Of a DNA stretch of 64,000 nt, positions 12,904 through 23,002 are shown piece by piece. Origin of the DNA: Gemmatimonadota bacterium (GTDB lineage Bacteria > Gemmatimonadota > Gemmatimonadetes > Gemmatimonadales > Gemmatimonadaceae); NCBI GenBank assembly GCA_021413975.1, contig JAIOPJ010000021.1, positions 62,001 through 126,000 of the forward strand, read 5' to 3'. How positions within the stretch are numbered: the stretch's first letter is position 1; each line of letters begins with the position of its first letter. Below the pieces are notes generated by a model, which was not told the DNA's origin, searched no databases, and saw only the letters and a list, made by a program, of their open reading frames with translations. Position numbers and translations under genes: made by a program.

Positions 12904-13568
12904 AGGTCTCCGATGAGGTCGGGGACACTCTCCCGCAACGTACTCGCGGGCAACGCCCCCGGTCGTATGACGCGCGGGACCCGTCCGGTGCAATCCACGA
13001 CCGTCGAGGCGGGCGAGGGGGGGAGCCGTCCGCCGTCCAGGAGCCGAATCCTGCCCAGCGTGAGTTCGTTCCTCCACTGATCCACGATCTCGCCCGCCGT
13101 CACGGCCGGTGGTTGCCCCGGCAGGTTGGCCGAGGTGCTCGTGATCGGATCGCCGAGCGCGCCGATCAGGCGCTGCAGGCCGGGGTGCGGGGTCCATCGC
13201 ACGGCGATCCCGCCTTCCGGTCCCCTGAGGCGTTCGGGGATCCTGCCCTCGCCGCCGGGCAACACGAGCGTGAGCGGACCGGGCCAGTGTCGCGACGCGA
13301 GCATGCTCGCCGAGGGGGTCATCTCGAGGCCGAGCCGCGCGAGCATGCGCGTCTCGCTGATGAGCAGCAGGAAGGGCTTCGCGGGGGGACGTCGCTTGAG
13401 GAGGACGAGCCGCTCGACCGCCTCGCGATCGATCATCGTGCCGAAGCCGTAGACGGTCTCGGTCGGGTACGCGAGCACGCCGCCGTCCTGCAGGTGCGCG
13501 ATGGTGCCGGCGAGCGCCGCCTCGACCTCCTCGGGCGACCAGAACGGGATGCCGCGCGTCTCGGGCAC
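12900..13568 (-). CDS. tsaC: L-threonylcarbamoyladenylate synthase (Sua5/YciO/YrdC family)
   Basis: GVLAYPTETVYGFG, LVLLKRRPPAKPFLLLI, WPGPLTLVL, TSTSANLPGQP. Confidence 0.93.
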   Translation of the reverse strand: MPETRGIPFWSPEEVEAALAGTIAHLQDGGVLAYPTETVYGFGTMIDREAVERLVLLKRRPPAKPFLLLISETRMLARLGLEMTPSASMLASRHWPGPLTLVLPGGEGRIPERLRGPEGGIAVRWTPHPGLQRLIGALGDPITSTSANLPGQPPAVTAGEIVDQWRNELTLGRIRLLDGGRLPPSPASTVVDCTGRVPRVIRPGALPASTLRESVPDLIGDL

Positions 13569-13571
13569 GCG

Positions 13572-14324
13572 CTACTCCGCCAGCGGATGGACCGCTTCGG
13601 CGCGCGCGAAATCAGCCTCTTCGGTGACCTTGAGCGCGCGCTCGCTCCCGCGGACCACGTACACCGGCAGCCCGAGCAGTTCGCAGAGCGCGGCGTCGTC
13701 AGTGGCGGTCGCGTGCGTCCCGTTGGCGCGGCCCTCGCGATGCGCCCGCTCGATCATCTCGCGCGGGAAGCCCTGGGGCGTCTGCGCGCGCCAGAGTCCG
13801 TCGCGCGGCACGGTCGCGATGATGCGTCCGTCGGCGTCGACGCGCTTGAGCGTGTCGACCACCGGCAGGGCGGCGATCGCCCCATGCCCCTTGCGCGCCT
13901 CGGCGATCACGCGGTCGATCACCTGCTCCGACGCGAACGGCCGCGCGGCGTCGTGGATGAGGACGTAGCGGCACTCGGGCGGCAGGTCCTCGAGGCCGTT
14001 GGAGACCGACTCCGCGCGCGTCGCGCCGCCCACGCCGATGAGCATCCGCTCCGAATCGCTCTGGAAGATCCAGGGCGGCGGGTCGCCCGCGTACTGCCGC
14101 GGCAGGACGCAGACGACCATCGCGACGTCGGGCCGCGCCTGGAAGGCCTGCAGCGAGTGGAGCAGCATCGGCTTGCCGGCGACCCAGCGGAGCTGCTTGA
14201 GCTCGCCGCCGCCCATGCGGCTGCCGGAGCCGCCGGCCACGATCACCACGCCGACGTCGCGCGTCACGCGTGGCGCGTGCGGCGGGCTCTGCGGCGTCCC
14301 GCCCGGCGGCACCGCGCCGCTCAT
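13572..14324 (-). CDS. ispD: 2-C-methyl-D-erythritol 4-phosphate cytidylyltransferase
   Basis: VGVVIVAGGSGSRMGG, VLIHDAARPFAS, LWRAQTPQGFPREMI; start MSGAVPPGG overlaps radA stop. The longer ORF (to 15107) is out-of-frame read-through opposite radA. Confidence 0.93.
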   Translation of the reverse strand: MSGAVPPGGTPQSPPHAPRVTRDVGVVIVAGGSGSRMGGGELKQLRWVAGKPMLLHSLQAFQARPDVAMVVCVLPRQYAGDPPPWIFQSDSERMLIGVGGATRAESVSNGLEDLPPECRYVLIHDAARPFASEQVIDRVIAEARKGHGAIAALPVVDTLKRVDADGRIIATVPRDGLWRAQTPQGFPREMIERAHREGRANGTHATATDDAALCELLGLPVYVVRGSERALKVTEEADFARAEAVHPLAE

Positions 14325-15736
14325 CGGAATAGCTCCTTGAAGAGCGCGCCGAGGTCGGCGACGCCGCGCACCTTGAGCGACTTGGGCGCGCGCCGGGGCA
14401 CGCTGCGCTCCGACACGTACGCGACCTTCATCCCCATCTTCTCCGCCTCGGCGATCCGGCGTTCGGCCTGCGAGACCGCGCGGATCTCGCCACCGAGTCC
14501 CACCTCGCCGATGAAGACCGCGTCGGCCGGGAGCGGACGGTCGTAGACGCTGCTCGCGAGCGCCGCCGCCACCGCGAGGTCGCCGGCCGGCTCCTGCATA
14601 CGCACGCCGCCGACGACGTTGAGGAAGACGTCGAGCTGCGCGAACGAGAGTCCGGCGCGCTTGTCGAGTACGGCGAGCAGCAGCGCGAGTCGGCGGCCAT
14701 CGTAGCCGGTGCTCACGCGCTGCGGCGTGCCGAAGCCCGCCTTGGCGGCGAGTCCCTGCACTTCCAGCAGCATCGGCCGTGTGCCCTCGAGCAGACAGGT
14801 CACGGCGCTCCCACTCGTGGCCGCCTCGGTCCGCTCGCTCAGGAAAAGTGCGCTCGGGTTCTCCACCGCCTCGAGCCCGCGCACCGTCATCCGGAAGACG
14901 CCGATCTCGTCCACCGAGCCGAAGCGGTTCTTCGTCGCGCGGAGCACGCGGTGATCGGCCATGCCCTCGCCTTCGAAGTAGAGCACGGTGTCCACGATGT
15001 GCTCGAGCGTCTTCGGCCCCGCGATGCCGCCGCCCTTGGTCACGTGACCGACGACGAAGATCGCGGTCCCGCTCTCCTTGGCGAAGCGCATGAGCCGCGC
15101 CGCGCACTCGCGCACCTGCCCCACGTTGCCCGGCGCGCCCTCCAGGTCACCCGTGAAGACGGTCTGGATGGAGTCGACCACCAGCACCGCGGGCCGCACC
15201 GAGGCCGCGGTCGCGAGGATCGTCTCGAGGTTGGTCTCTCCGAGCAGCTGCACCGCGCCGGCGTCGGCGGCGAGCCGGTCGGAGCGCAGCTTCACCTGCA
15301 GCGGCGATTCCTCGCCGCTCACGTAGAGGGCCGAGTGCCCGGCCGCCTCGAGTCGCGCGGCGACCTGCAGCAGGATGGTGCTCTTGCCGATGCCGGGCTC
15401 GCCGCCGACGAGGACCATCGAGCCGGGGACCACGCCGCCACCGAGCACGAAGTCGAACTCGTTGATGCCGCTGCTCAGGCGATTCAGCTCCGAGCCCTGC
15501 ACGTCGCGCAGGCGCGGCGTCTCCATCACGCTGCCGCCCTCGCCGTACGACTGCGAGCCCGCCTTGCGGCGCGCCGCGCCCATGCCCTTGCTCGCGCTCA
15601 CCTTGGGGGCGGCCATCTCCTCCACGAGCGTGTTCCACTCGTTGCAGGTGTTGCACTGGCCCGCCCAGCGCAACGACTCCGCACCGCACTCGGTGCAGCG
15701 ATAGACCGACTTAGTCTTGGGCACCGTCACCCTCAC
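14321..15736 (-). CDS. radA: DNA repair protein RadA
   Basis: CTECGAESLRWAGQCNTCNEW zinc finger, VGGEPGIGKSTILLQVA, KNRFGSVDEIGVF. Confidence 0.96.
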   Translation of the reverse strand: MRVTVPKTKSVYRCTECGAESLRWAGQCNTCNEWNTLVEEMAAPKVSASKGMGAARRKAGSQSYGEGGSVMETPRLRDVQGSELNRLSSGINEFDFVLGGGVVPGSMVLVGGEPGIGKSTILLQVAARLEAAGHSALYVSGEESPLQVKLRSDRLAADAGAVQLLGETNLETILATAASVRPAVLVVDSIQTVFTGDLEGAPGNVGQVRECAARLMRFAKESGTAIFVVGHVTKGGGIAGPKTLEHIVDTVLYFEGEGMADHRVLRATKNRFGSVDEIGVFRMTVRGLEAVENPSALFLSERTEAATSGSAVTCLLEGTRPMLLEVQGLAAKAGFGTPQRVSTGYDGRRLALLLAVLDKRAGLSFAQLDVFLNVVGGVRMQEPAGDLAVAAALASSVYDRPLPADAVFIGEVGLGGEIRAVSQAERRIAEAEKMGMKVAYVSERSVPRRAPKSLKVRGVADLGALFKELFR

Positions 15737-17169
15737 TGCGACTGGCGGCCGGACCAGTTCTCGAAGCGCGTGTGCTGCTTGCGGAAGTGCATCTTCACGA
15801 ACCCCGTGGGCCCGTTGCGCTGCTTGCCGATGATCACCTCGGCGTAGCCGTCGAGCGGCACGTCGCTGGTGCCGGGGACCATGCGCGCGTTCCCCTGCTC
15901 GTCGTAGGGCCGTTCGTTCATCTCGGGACGGTAGATGAAGAGCACCACGTCGGCGTCCTGCTCGATCGCGCCCGAGTCGCGCAGGTCCGAGAGCTGCGGC
16001 TTGCGGTTCTCGCCGCCACGCTGCTCCGAGGCGCGCGAGAGCTGCGAGAGCGCGAGCACCGGCACGTTGAGCTCCTTGGCGAGCGCCTTGAGCGAGCGCG
16101 AGATCATGGAGACCTCCTGCTGGCGGTTCTCCGAGTTCGCCGGCCCGTTCACGAGCTGCAGGTAGTCGACGATGATCAGCTTGATGTCGGCCTGGCTCTT
16201 GAGCCGGCGCGCGCGCGACCGGAGCTCGAGCACGGTGAGCCCGGGCGTGTCGTCGATCCAGACCGGCGCCTGTCCGAGCAGAGCGGCGGCCTTGGCGAGG
16301 TTCGAGGCGTCCTGCGCGGTCAGTGCGCCGGACCGCAAGCGTTGAGCGTCCACGTATCCCTCCGAGGCGAGCATGCGCATCAGGAGGGACTCAGTACTCA
16401 TTTCGAGCGAGAAGATCGCCGTCGGAACATTGCCTTCGATGGCGGCGTATTGCGCGATGTTCAGCACGAAGGCCGTCTTCCCCATCGACGGACGCGCCGC
16501 GATGATGACGAGATCGGCCGGCTGGAAGCCGAGCGTCATCTTGTCGAGATCGGTGAAGCCCGAGGGCACGCCGGTGAGGCTGCCGCCCGAGGTGCGCAGA
16601 AGCTCGATGCGCTCCATGGCCGACCAGAGGAGCGACTTGATCTTGACGAAGCCCTCCGACCCGCGCTGGTCGTTCAGCTCGAGGATCTTCGACTCCGCCA
16701 TGTCGAGCAGTTCGGCCACGTCGGCCGGACTCTCGTGCCCCTCGCGCACGAGCGAGGTCGCGGTCTCGATCAGCCGGCGGCGCAGCGCCTTCTCGCGCAC
16801 GATCCTGCAGTGATGCTCGACGTTGGCCGCGGTGGGGACCTCGTCGAGCAGCCCGCCGATGTACTCCTTGCCGCCGGCGCCGGGGAGGTCACCGCGCTGC
16901 TCGAGCTCGTTGGCGAGCGTGAGCGGGTCGACCACGGCCCCGGCCGCGTGCACGACCATCATCGCGCGGAAGAGCCGCCGATGCCCCTCGCGGTAGAACA
17001 TGTCCTCGGTGAGCATCTCCGAGGCCGTGACGATGGCGTCGACGGAGAGCATCATCGCGGCGAGCACGGCGCGCTCCGCGTCCTCCGACCAGGGGGGGCG
17101 GCGGTCACGGAACGGATCGACCGAGGCCGTCTTAGGCGCGATCGAGAATTCTACGGGCGAGCTGGACAT
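15733..17169 (-). CDS. dnaB: replicative DNA helicase
   Basis: PPWSEDAERAVLAAMM, ARPSMGKTAFVLNIA, LIIVDYLQLVNG, LSQLSRASEQR. Confidence 0.96.
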   Translation of the reverse strand: MSSSPVEFSIAPKTASVDPFRDRRPPWSEDAERAVLAAMMLSVDAIVTASEMLTEDMFYREGHRRLFRAMMVVHAAGAVVDPLTLANELEQRGDLPGAGGKEYIGGLLDEVPTAANVEHHCRIVREKALRRRLIETATSLVREGHESPADVAELLDMAESKILELNDQRGSEGFVKIKSLLWSAMERIELLRTSGGSLTGVPSGFTDLDKMTLGFQPADLVIIAARPSMGKTAFVLNIAQYAAIEGNVPTAIFSLEMSTESLLMRMLASEGYVDAQRLRSGALTAQDASNLAKAAALLGQAPVWIDDTPGLTVLELRSRARRLKSQADIKLIIVDYLQLVNGPANSENRQQEVSMISRSLKALAKELNVPVLALSQLSRASEQRGGENRKPQLSDLRDSGAIEQDADVVLFIYRPEMNERPYDEQGNARMVPGTSDVPLDGYAEVIIGKQRNGPTGFVKMHFRKQHTRFENWSGRQSQ

Positions 17170-18043
17170 CTTCCCACGCGGGGCGTTTCCAATTGGGGTT
17201 CCGCAGCAGAGCGGCGGGATGATACGTGGCGACGAGCGGGATGCCGTGGTACGTGTGTTCGATCCCGCGCAGCTGCCCTATGGTGGAATCTGACTTGAGG
17301 AGGGTCTGCGCGGCAAACGTCCCCAGGGCCAGGATCACCTTGGGCTGCAGGATTTCGAGCTGCCGGAGCAGGAACGGCGCGCAGGCCGCGATCTCCGGGT
17401 CGGTCGGATTCCGGTTCCCCGGCGGCCGGTGTTTAAGGACGTTGCAGATGAAGACGTCCTCGCGCTTGAGCTGGATCGCCTCGAGGATCTTCGTGAGGAG
17501 GTCACCCGACTTCCCCACGAACGGGCGGCCGAGCTCGTCCTCGGTCGCCCCTGGGGCCTCGCCCACGACCACGAACTTGGCGTTGGGATTCCCCTCGCCC
17601 GGAACATGGTTGATCGCGGTGGCCGAGAGCGAACAGGCCTTGCAGGCGGCGATCGCCTTCGCGACGTCGGCAAGGGAGGCGGCGGCCGCGAGTTCCGGCG
17701 GGATCACGACCGGAGCGCCGGGCTCGTCGGCCTTCGGCCGCTTGGCCGCCTTGGGCGCCTTGGGCTTGTCCGCTTCGCTACCGTCCGGGGCCCCCACGAT
17801 CGATTTCCAGTCCTCGGTCACGCCCTCGGTGCGCGAGGCCCGCGGCAGCTCGGCGGGCGCGCCGCGCGCGGGCGGGCCGTCGCCGGAGCTCCGCACCGGT
17901 GCGGGAGGCGCAGCGCGCGTGGCGCCGGACGCGAGCACCTTGAGCGCGTCATCCACGCTCATGGAGTCGAGCACGAACTCCGACTCCCCCATCTCGCGGC
18001 GCTGTTCGAGGTACTGGCGCAACCGGTCGCGGGCGTCGCTCAC
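17132..18043 (-). CDS. uracil-DNA glycosylase, family 4-like
   Basis: CKACSLSATAINHVPGEGNPNAKFVVVGEAPGATEDELGRPFVGKSGDLL, CNVLKHRPPGNRNPTDPEIAAC, TYHPAALLR. Confidence 0.92.
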   Translation of the reverse strand: MSDARDRLRQYLEQRREMGESEFVLDSMSVDDALKVLASGATRAAPPAPVRSSGDGPPARGAPAELPRASRTEGVTEDWKSIVGAPDGSEADKPKAPKAAKRPKADEPGAPVVIPPELAAAASLADVAKAIAACKACSLSATAINHVPGEGNPNAKFVVVGEAPGATEDELGRPFVGKSGDLLTKILEAIQLKREDVFICNVLKHRPPGNRNPTDPEIAACAPFLLRQLEILQPKVILALGTFAAQTLLKSDSTIGQLRGIEHTYHGIPLVATYHPAALLRNPNWKRPAWEDVQLARRILDRA

Positions 18044-19245
18044 AGGAGCGCCTCGATCCGGTCGAGGATCAGGTCCGCGACCTCGGACTTGGGAAGCAGC
18101 GGCAGCGCGTCGTGCGCGCCGTCCTTGCCCATGATGGTCACGCGGTTGGTGTCGTAGCCGAACCCGGCCCCCGCCTCGCGCGCGCTGTTGGCGACGATCA
18201 GGTCGAGCCCCTTCTTCTCGAGCTTCGCGGCCGCATTCTCCAGGAGGTCGTCGGTCTCGAGCGCGAAGCCCACCGCGATCATCCCCGGCTTCCGCGCCGC
18301 GCGTGTGCTCGCGAGGATGTCCACGTTCTCGGTCAGCGCGATCGGTTCGGGGGCATTGCCGCGCTTCTTGATCTTCGAGCCCGCGACGGTCGCCGGCCGG
18401 AAGTCCGCCGGCGCCGCCGCCATCACGAGCACGTCGGCACCACCGACCTCGGCGCGCACCGCGTCGGCCATCTCCTGCGTCGTCTCCACGGGCGTGGCGC
18501 AGATGCCGGTCGCCGGCAACGTGGCCGCCATGGGCCCATGGATCACCGCGACCTCGGCGCCGCGACGCCAGGCGGCCTCAGCCAACGCCACGCCCATCTT
18601 GCCGGTGGAGTGATTCGAGAGGTAGCGCACCGGATCGAGCGGCTCGCGCGTGGGCCCTGCCGTCACGACGATGCGCTTGCCGCGAAGCTTGCCCGGCGGC
18701 TCGAGGAGGCGACCGGCATGCGCGATGATCGTCTCGGGCTCCTGCATCCGTCCCTGCCCCGAGCCTTCGTCGGGCGACGCGAGCGGACCAATGCCCGGAT
18801 CGATCACGACGCGCCCCTGCTTGCGCAGCGCCGCGGCATTCGCCTGCACCTGCGCGTTGGCCCACATGCGGTCATTCATCGCCGGCGCGATCAGCACCGG
18901 CGCCTCGGTGGCGAGCAGGCAGGCCGAGAGCAGTTCATCCGCGTGCCCGTGCGCCGCGCGCGCGAGGAAGTCCGCCGTCGCCGGCGCGATGATCATGAGC
19001 TCGGCCGAGCGCGCGAGCTTGATGTGGTCGAGGGCGTGCCCGTCACCGATGAGCACGCTGTGCACGGGACGCCCGGTCAGGGCCTCGAACGTGACCGACC
19101 CGATGAACTCCCGGGCCGAACGCGTGAGAACGACGTCGACCTGGGCACCGGCCTGCGTGAGCAGGCGGGCGAGCCAGGCCGACTTGTAGCTGGCGATCCC
19201 ACCGGTGACGCCGAGGAGGATCCGCCGACCGTCGAAGGGCCGCAC
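18040..19245 (-). CDS. coaBC: bifunctional phosphopantothenoylcysteine decarboxylase/phosphopantothenate-cysteine ligase
   Basis: GVTGGIASYKSAWLARLL, APAMNDRMW, VVTAGPTREPLDPVRYLSNHSTGKMGVALAEAA. Confidence 0.95.
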   Translation of the reverse strand: MRPFDGRRILLGVTGGIASYKSAWLARLLTQAGAQVDVVLTRSAREFIGSVTFEALTGRPVHSVLIGDGHALDHIKLARSAELMIIAPATADFLARAAHGHADELLSACLLATEAPVLIAPAMNDRMWANAQVQANAAALRKQGRVVIDPGIGPLASPDEGSGQGRMQEPETIIAHAGRLLEPPGKLRGKRIVVTAGPTREPLDPVRYLSNHSTGKMGVALAEAAWRRGAEVAVIHGPMAATLPATGICATPVETTQEMADAVRAEVGGADVLVMAAAPADFRPATVAGSKIKKRGNAPEPIALTENVDILASTRAARKPGMIAVGFALETDDLLENAAAKLEKKGLDLIVANSAREAGAGFGYDTNRVTIMGKDGAHDALPLLPKSEVADLILDRIEALL

Positions 19246-19270
19246 GGAAGGGCTTCCGCGCCGGCCGCGC

Positions 19271-19486
19271 TTACTCGCCCCGGGGGCGGCGGCGCGGGAC
19301 CACGCGGTACTCGATGTCGCCCGCCGAGAGATCCTCGAGCGCGCGGGTGGTCAGCTTCTTCTCGCCCGACTTGCCGCGATCGCGCGGGAACTCGTTGAGG
19401 ACGCGCGCATACTTCGCGGCCACGAGGATCGAGAGGTACTTGTTGGTGGCGTGCTTGGAGACTTCGGCCGGCGTGAACACTTGCAT
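19271..19486 (-). CDS. rpoZ: DNA-directed RNA polymerase omega subunit
   Basis: 71 aa from MQVFTPAEVSKHATNKYLSILVAAKYARVLNEF; between gmk and coaBC, its conserved context. Confidence 0.85.
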   Translation of the reverse strand: MQVFTPAEVSKHATNKYLSILVAAKYARVLNEFPRDRGKSGEKKLTTRALEDLSAGDIEYRVVPRRRPRGE

Positions 19487-19578
19487 CGGAACCTCGGAGG
19501 TCTGACGACGGGACTGCGTTGACTCGGATGATCGACGAAGAAGGAGCACACTGACGGTCTCCTTCCACCTTCAACCTT

Positions 19579-20235
19579 CTACCTTCTTCCCCCAACCTTG
19601 GCAGTCAGGCCGTCAAGGAGCTGAGCGATCACTCCCACGACCTCCCCACCAAGCGCGGGCTTCCGCTCCCGCTTCAACGACTCCGCATCGAGGATCGCGT
19701 TCACGCTCCTGAAGGCGTGCTCGAGCTCGTCGTTCACCACCACGTACTGGTACCGCTCGGCTTCGAGCAGTTCGACCCGGGCATTGCTCAGCCGCAGCGC
19801 GAGGGTCTCCTCGCTCTCCGACTTGCGCCCCTGCAACCGCGCCACCAGCACCTCGACGCTCGGCGGCACGATGAAGATCGTGACCGACTCCGGGAACGCC
19901 GCGGTCACCTGCCGCGCCCCCTGCACGTCGATGTCGAGCATCACATGCCGTCCCGCGTCCATCACGTCGCGGATGGCGCTGCGCAGGGTCCCGTAGCGGT
20001 TCCCGTGCACCTCCGCCCACTCCGCGAACTCCCCGTGCGAGGCCTTCGCGTCGAACTCCTGCCGCGTGAGGAAGTGATAGTCCACTCCATCCCGCTCGGT
20101 CGGCCGCGGCGCGCGCGTGGTGCACGACACCGAGTACCCGACATCCTTCCGCCGCTCCATCAACAACCGCGCGATGGTCGTCTTGCCACCACCGGACGGC
20201 GCCGACATCACGATCGGGAAGGGCCCGCCGCTCAC
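19579..20235 (-). CDS. gmk: guanylate kinase
   Basis: FPIVMSAPSGGGKTTIARLL, SCTTRAPRPTERDGVDYHFL, MLDIDVQGARQV. Confidence 0.96.
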   Translation of the reverse strand: MSGGPFPIVMSAPSGGGKTTIARLLMERRKDVGYSVSCTTRAPRPTERDGVDYHFLTRQEFDAKASHGEFAEWAEVHGNRYGTLRSAIRDVMDAGRHVMLDIDVQGARQVTAAFPESVTIFIVPPSVEVLVARLQGRKSESEETLALRLSNARVELLEAERYQYVVVNDELEHAFRSVNAILDAESLKRERKPALGGEVVGVIAQLLDGLTAKVGGRR

Positions 20236-21113
20236 TCGAGGTTCTCCACCTGTTCGCGGATCCGCTCGAGCTCCTCCTTGATGGCGACCACGTCGAGCAG
20301 CATCGCGGCATCGTTCGCCTTGCTCCCCGTCGTGTTCGCCTCGCGCAACATCTCCTGCAGCAGGAACCCGAGTCGCTTGCCCACCGGTTCCGAATCGTCG
20401 GCCTTGAGTGCATCTCGGAAGGCGGCGATGTGCGCCGCGAACCGGTCCAGCTCCTCCCCCACGTCCAGCCGGTCGGCGAGGATCGCGATCTCCTGCGCCA
20501 GGCGCTGCGGATCGACCGCGATGCCGCCTGCCAACCGCTCCACGTTCTCCCGCAACCGCACGCGCTGCGCCTCGGTGCGTTCCGGCGCCCGCACGGCCAG
20601 CCGCGCGACCGCCGCGGCCACCAGCGCGAGCCGCTCGGCGATCACCGCCGCGAGACGCGCACCTTCCTGCTCCCGCATGGTCTGCAGCGCCCGTGCCGCG
20701 GCGTCGACCACCACCAGCAGATCGGCCACCGTAGCTCCGGCGAGCCCATCGTCCTCACGTCCCATCCGCAGCACGTCCGGCATCCGCAGCACGGTCCCGA
20801 CGTCGACATCGCCACTCAGCCCATGCGCCTGCTGGAGCCGGCGCAGTTCGGCGGCGAACCGCGCGAACCGCTCCTCATCCACCATCGCCTGCGGCTCGTC
20901 CCCCCGCTCGATGCGGGCGAACACCGTGAGGTGCCCGCGGGAGATCCGCTGACGCAACGCTTCCCGGACCTCTCCCTCCCACTGCGAGAGCGCGGTGGGG
21001 AGCTTGAGACTCGGGTTGAAGAATCGATGATTGACGGAGCGCAGCTCCACGCTGACGCGTGTGCTGCCGACGGGCCCTTCGGCCGCCCCGAAACCGGTCA
21101 TGCTTCGAATCAT
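20232..21113 (-). CDS. YicC-family endoribonuclease-like protein
   Basis: MIRSMTGFGAAEGP start, SVNHRFFNPSLKLP, EELDRFAAHIAAFRDAL, GFLLQEMLREANTTGSKANDA. Confidence 0.93.
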   Translation of the reverse strand: MIRSMTGFGAAEGPVGSTRVSVELRSVNHRFFNPSLKLPTALSQWEGEVREALRQRISRGHLTVFARIERGDEPQAMVDEERFARFAAELRRLQQAHGLSGDVDVGTVLRMPDVLRMGREDDGLAGATVADLLVVVDAAARALQTMREQEGARLAAVIAERLALVAAAVARLAVRAPERTEAQRVRLRENVERLAGGIAVDPQRLAQEIAILADRLDVGEELDRFAAHIAAFRDALKADDSEPVGKRLGFLLQEMLREANTTGSKANDAAMLLDVVAIKEELERIREQVENLE

Positions 21114-21199
21114 TGGAGCCTGATAAGTTACGCTGGCGCAAGCTCTTGGGCAAGGTGCGCGGGCTCTTGCTCCCTGCGGTCCCCGGTGCCGCTCCGGGC

Positions 21200-23002
21200 C
21201 TAGTTCCAGAACTCCCAGCGGAGCCCGTACAGCTGCACCAGCCGCGGCATCAGGTACCCCGGGACCGTCTCGTAGACCTTCCCGACCGCATTCCGGTTGT
21301 ACCAGAAGATCCGGGCCGTCCCGATCCGCATCTCGAGATAGCCGCCGACCCATCCGGCCCCCTCGGCTCGCCGCACGGAACCCGGCGCGGCCGGCATCTC
21401 CACGGCACCGCGGTAGTCGTGCGTGAGCCCGGCGGTCAGGCCGAACGTGCCCCGCTTGATCTGCTTGAGGAAGTCCGAGGCCACGCGCACCTCGGCGTGC
21501 GACTCCACCTGCGGGCGATAGAGCGCCGGCTCGGCCCAGCGGATCCCGCGCCAGTCGAACGAGAAGGGTCCCCAGATCTGCCCGGAGAGTCCACCCTCAA
21601 GCCCGGTGGAGGCGGCGATGTCGGCGGCCACGAAGAGCGAATCGAAGACCGGCATCCCCAGGGCGCGAGAGGCGGAGCGTTGCACCGCGCCGACGCTGAT
21701 CCAGCGGCCGTAGACGCGGACCGCCGCTTCGGCACGCGAAGTCGTGCGGATGGGGCCGCCGGCGGCGGAATCGTCGGGCGTGTGGATCGAATGCGCGGCG
21801 GAGAGGTGCAGCCACGGAAATGGCGTGAGCGCCGCGATCGCGTCGATCCGGCGCGTCGAGTCCGGCCCGCCCTCTTCCACCATGCCGCTCAGTGCGACCC
21901 ACTTCCGCTCCCAGGCCGCGCGCAGCGTGGGCGAAAGACGACTCTCGCCCTCCTGCACGCGCATCCGTGCGGTCGCCGACAGGCGCGCGCCCCATCGCGT
22001 GACTCCCGCAGTGGCGACGTACTGGGTCATGGAGCGCGCGGTGTCGGCACCGGGCGTGGAGTCGCCCGTCTCCTCATGGCGGAGCGAGGCGGCGATCGCC
22101 TGGAACCAGAGGCCCGAGCTGTCGGCGTCACCCCAGGCGGCGCGCACGTAGCCCGCGGCGGAATTGCCCTCGAACGCGCCGATCGCCTTCGGATCGAGTG
22201 TGCCGCTGATCACGTTCCGGAACGTGGCCGACCTCGTGCGCCCGAATCGCGAGCCGACCGCGTCCACGGTGAGGCGCCCCCGCGCGAACCCCACCCGACC
22301 GAACGCGGCGAGCGCGTCGCCATCGCCCGCCGTGCGCACGCTCGTGGTGGAATACTGCTGCGCCGCCACCTGCAGCACGCCGCCGCTGTTGGTGCGCTTG
22401 CCGAAGAAGCCGCGGTAGAGGTTGGTGTTCTCCGACCCGGTCGTGATGTCGGTGCGCGTCGACGCGGTGGTGAGCCGCACGCGCCAGCTCCGCAGGAAGA
22501 CGCGCAGTTCACCGGCGGCGCGCTCCACGGCGACCTCCTCGAGGGCCGCGATCTGCACGGTCGAGAGATCCTGCACCGCCCCCGCGCGTGGGTCGAGCCC
22601 GTCGAGTTCCACGCCATCGAGGAAGACGCGCACCCGCCCCGGATCCCCATACCACGAAGTCGCGGTCGGCGCGGCGATGAAGCCCGCATTGAAGACGGTC
22701 GCACCCGGCACCTGCGCGAGCAGCTCGGGCAGGGTGAGCGCGCCGCTGGCGAAGAGGGCGGTCCGGTCCCAGACGGTGCGGCGACCGCGGATCTCGGGGC
22801 TCGCCGGGCGTTCGGCCACCGCGAGGGGCGCCTTCACGGTGTCGCGCACGACCGAGTCGCCCACGGCGCTCACGGGGATCGCCGGTCGAACGGTGTCCGG
22901 TCGCGCGACCACGGGGACCGGTGGAACAGGGGCACCGGTCGGTTGCTGCGCGAGTACGGGGATGGCCGCGAGCGCCATCCCCAGCGCGATCAGCAGCCTC
23001 AG
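21200..23002 (-). CDS. TonB-dependent receptor-like outer-membrane protein with plug domain; probable CTG start
   Basis: Signal peptide (M)RLLIALGMALAAIPVLAQQ if CTG at 23000-23002 is used; plug-like TLPELLAQVPGATVFNAGF...VRVFLDGVELDGLD...IEEVAVERAAGEL; rest beta-strand rich. Confidence 0.75.
   Translation of the reverse strand: MRLLIALGMALAAIPVLAQQPTGAPVPPVPVVARPDTVRPAIPVSAVGDSVVRDTVKAPLAVAERPASPEIRGRRTVWDRTALFASGALTLPELLAQVPGATVFNAGFIAAPTATSWYGDPGRVRVFLDGVELDGLDPRAGAVQDLSTVQIAALEEVAVERAAGELRVFLRSWRVRLTTASTRTDITTGSENTNLYRGFFGKRTNSGGVLQVAAQQYSTTSVRTAGDGDALAAFGRVGFARGRLTVDAVGSRFGRTRSATFRNVISGTLDPKAIGAFEGNSAAGYVRAAWGDADSSGLWFQAIAASLRHEETGDSTPGADTARSMTQYVATAGVTRWGARLSATARMRVQEGESRLSPTLRAAWERKWVALSGMVEEGGPDSTRRIDAIAALTPFPWLHLSAAHSIHTPDDSAAGGPIRTTSRAEAAVRVYGRWISVGAVQRSASRALGMPVFDSLFVAADIAASTGLEGGLSGQIWGPFSFDWRGIRWAEPALYRPQVESHAEVRVASDFLKQIKRGTFGLTAGLTHDYRGAVEMPAAPGSVRRAEGAGWVGGYLEMRIGTARIFWYNRNAVGKVYETVPGYLMPRLVQLYGLRWEFWN

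Noticed and set aside
14325-15107. N-terminal extension of the ispD ORF (Arg/Ala-rich, 261 aa)
   Set aside because: Out-of-frame read through radA; IspD homology starts after MSGAVPPGG with an overlap of the radA stop.
21100-21150. TTGCCC-17-TAACTT promoter upstream of yicC
   Set aside because: -10 matches only half of the consensus and would leave almost no leader; too weak to list as a feature.
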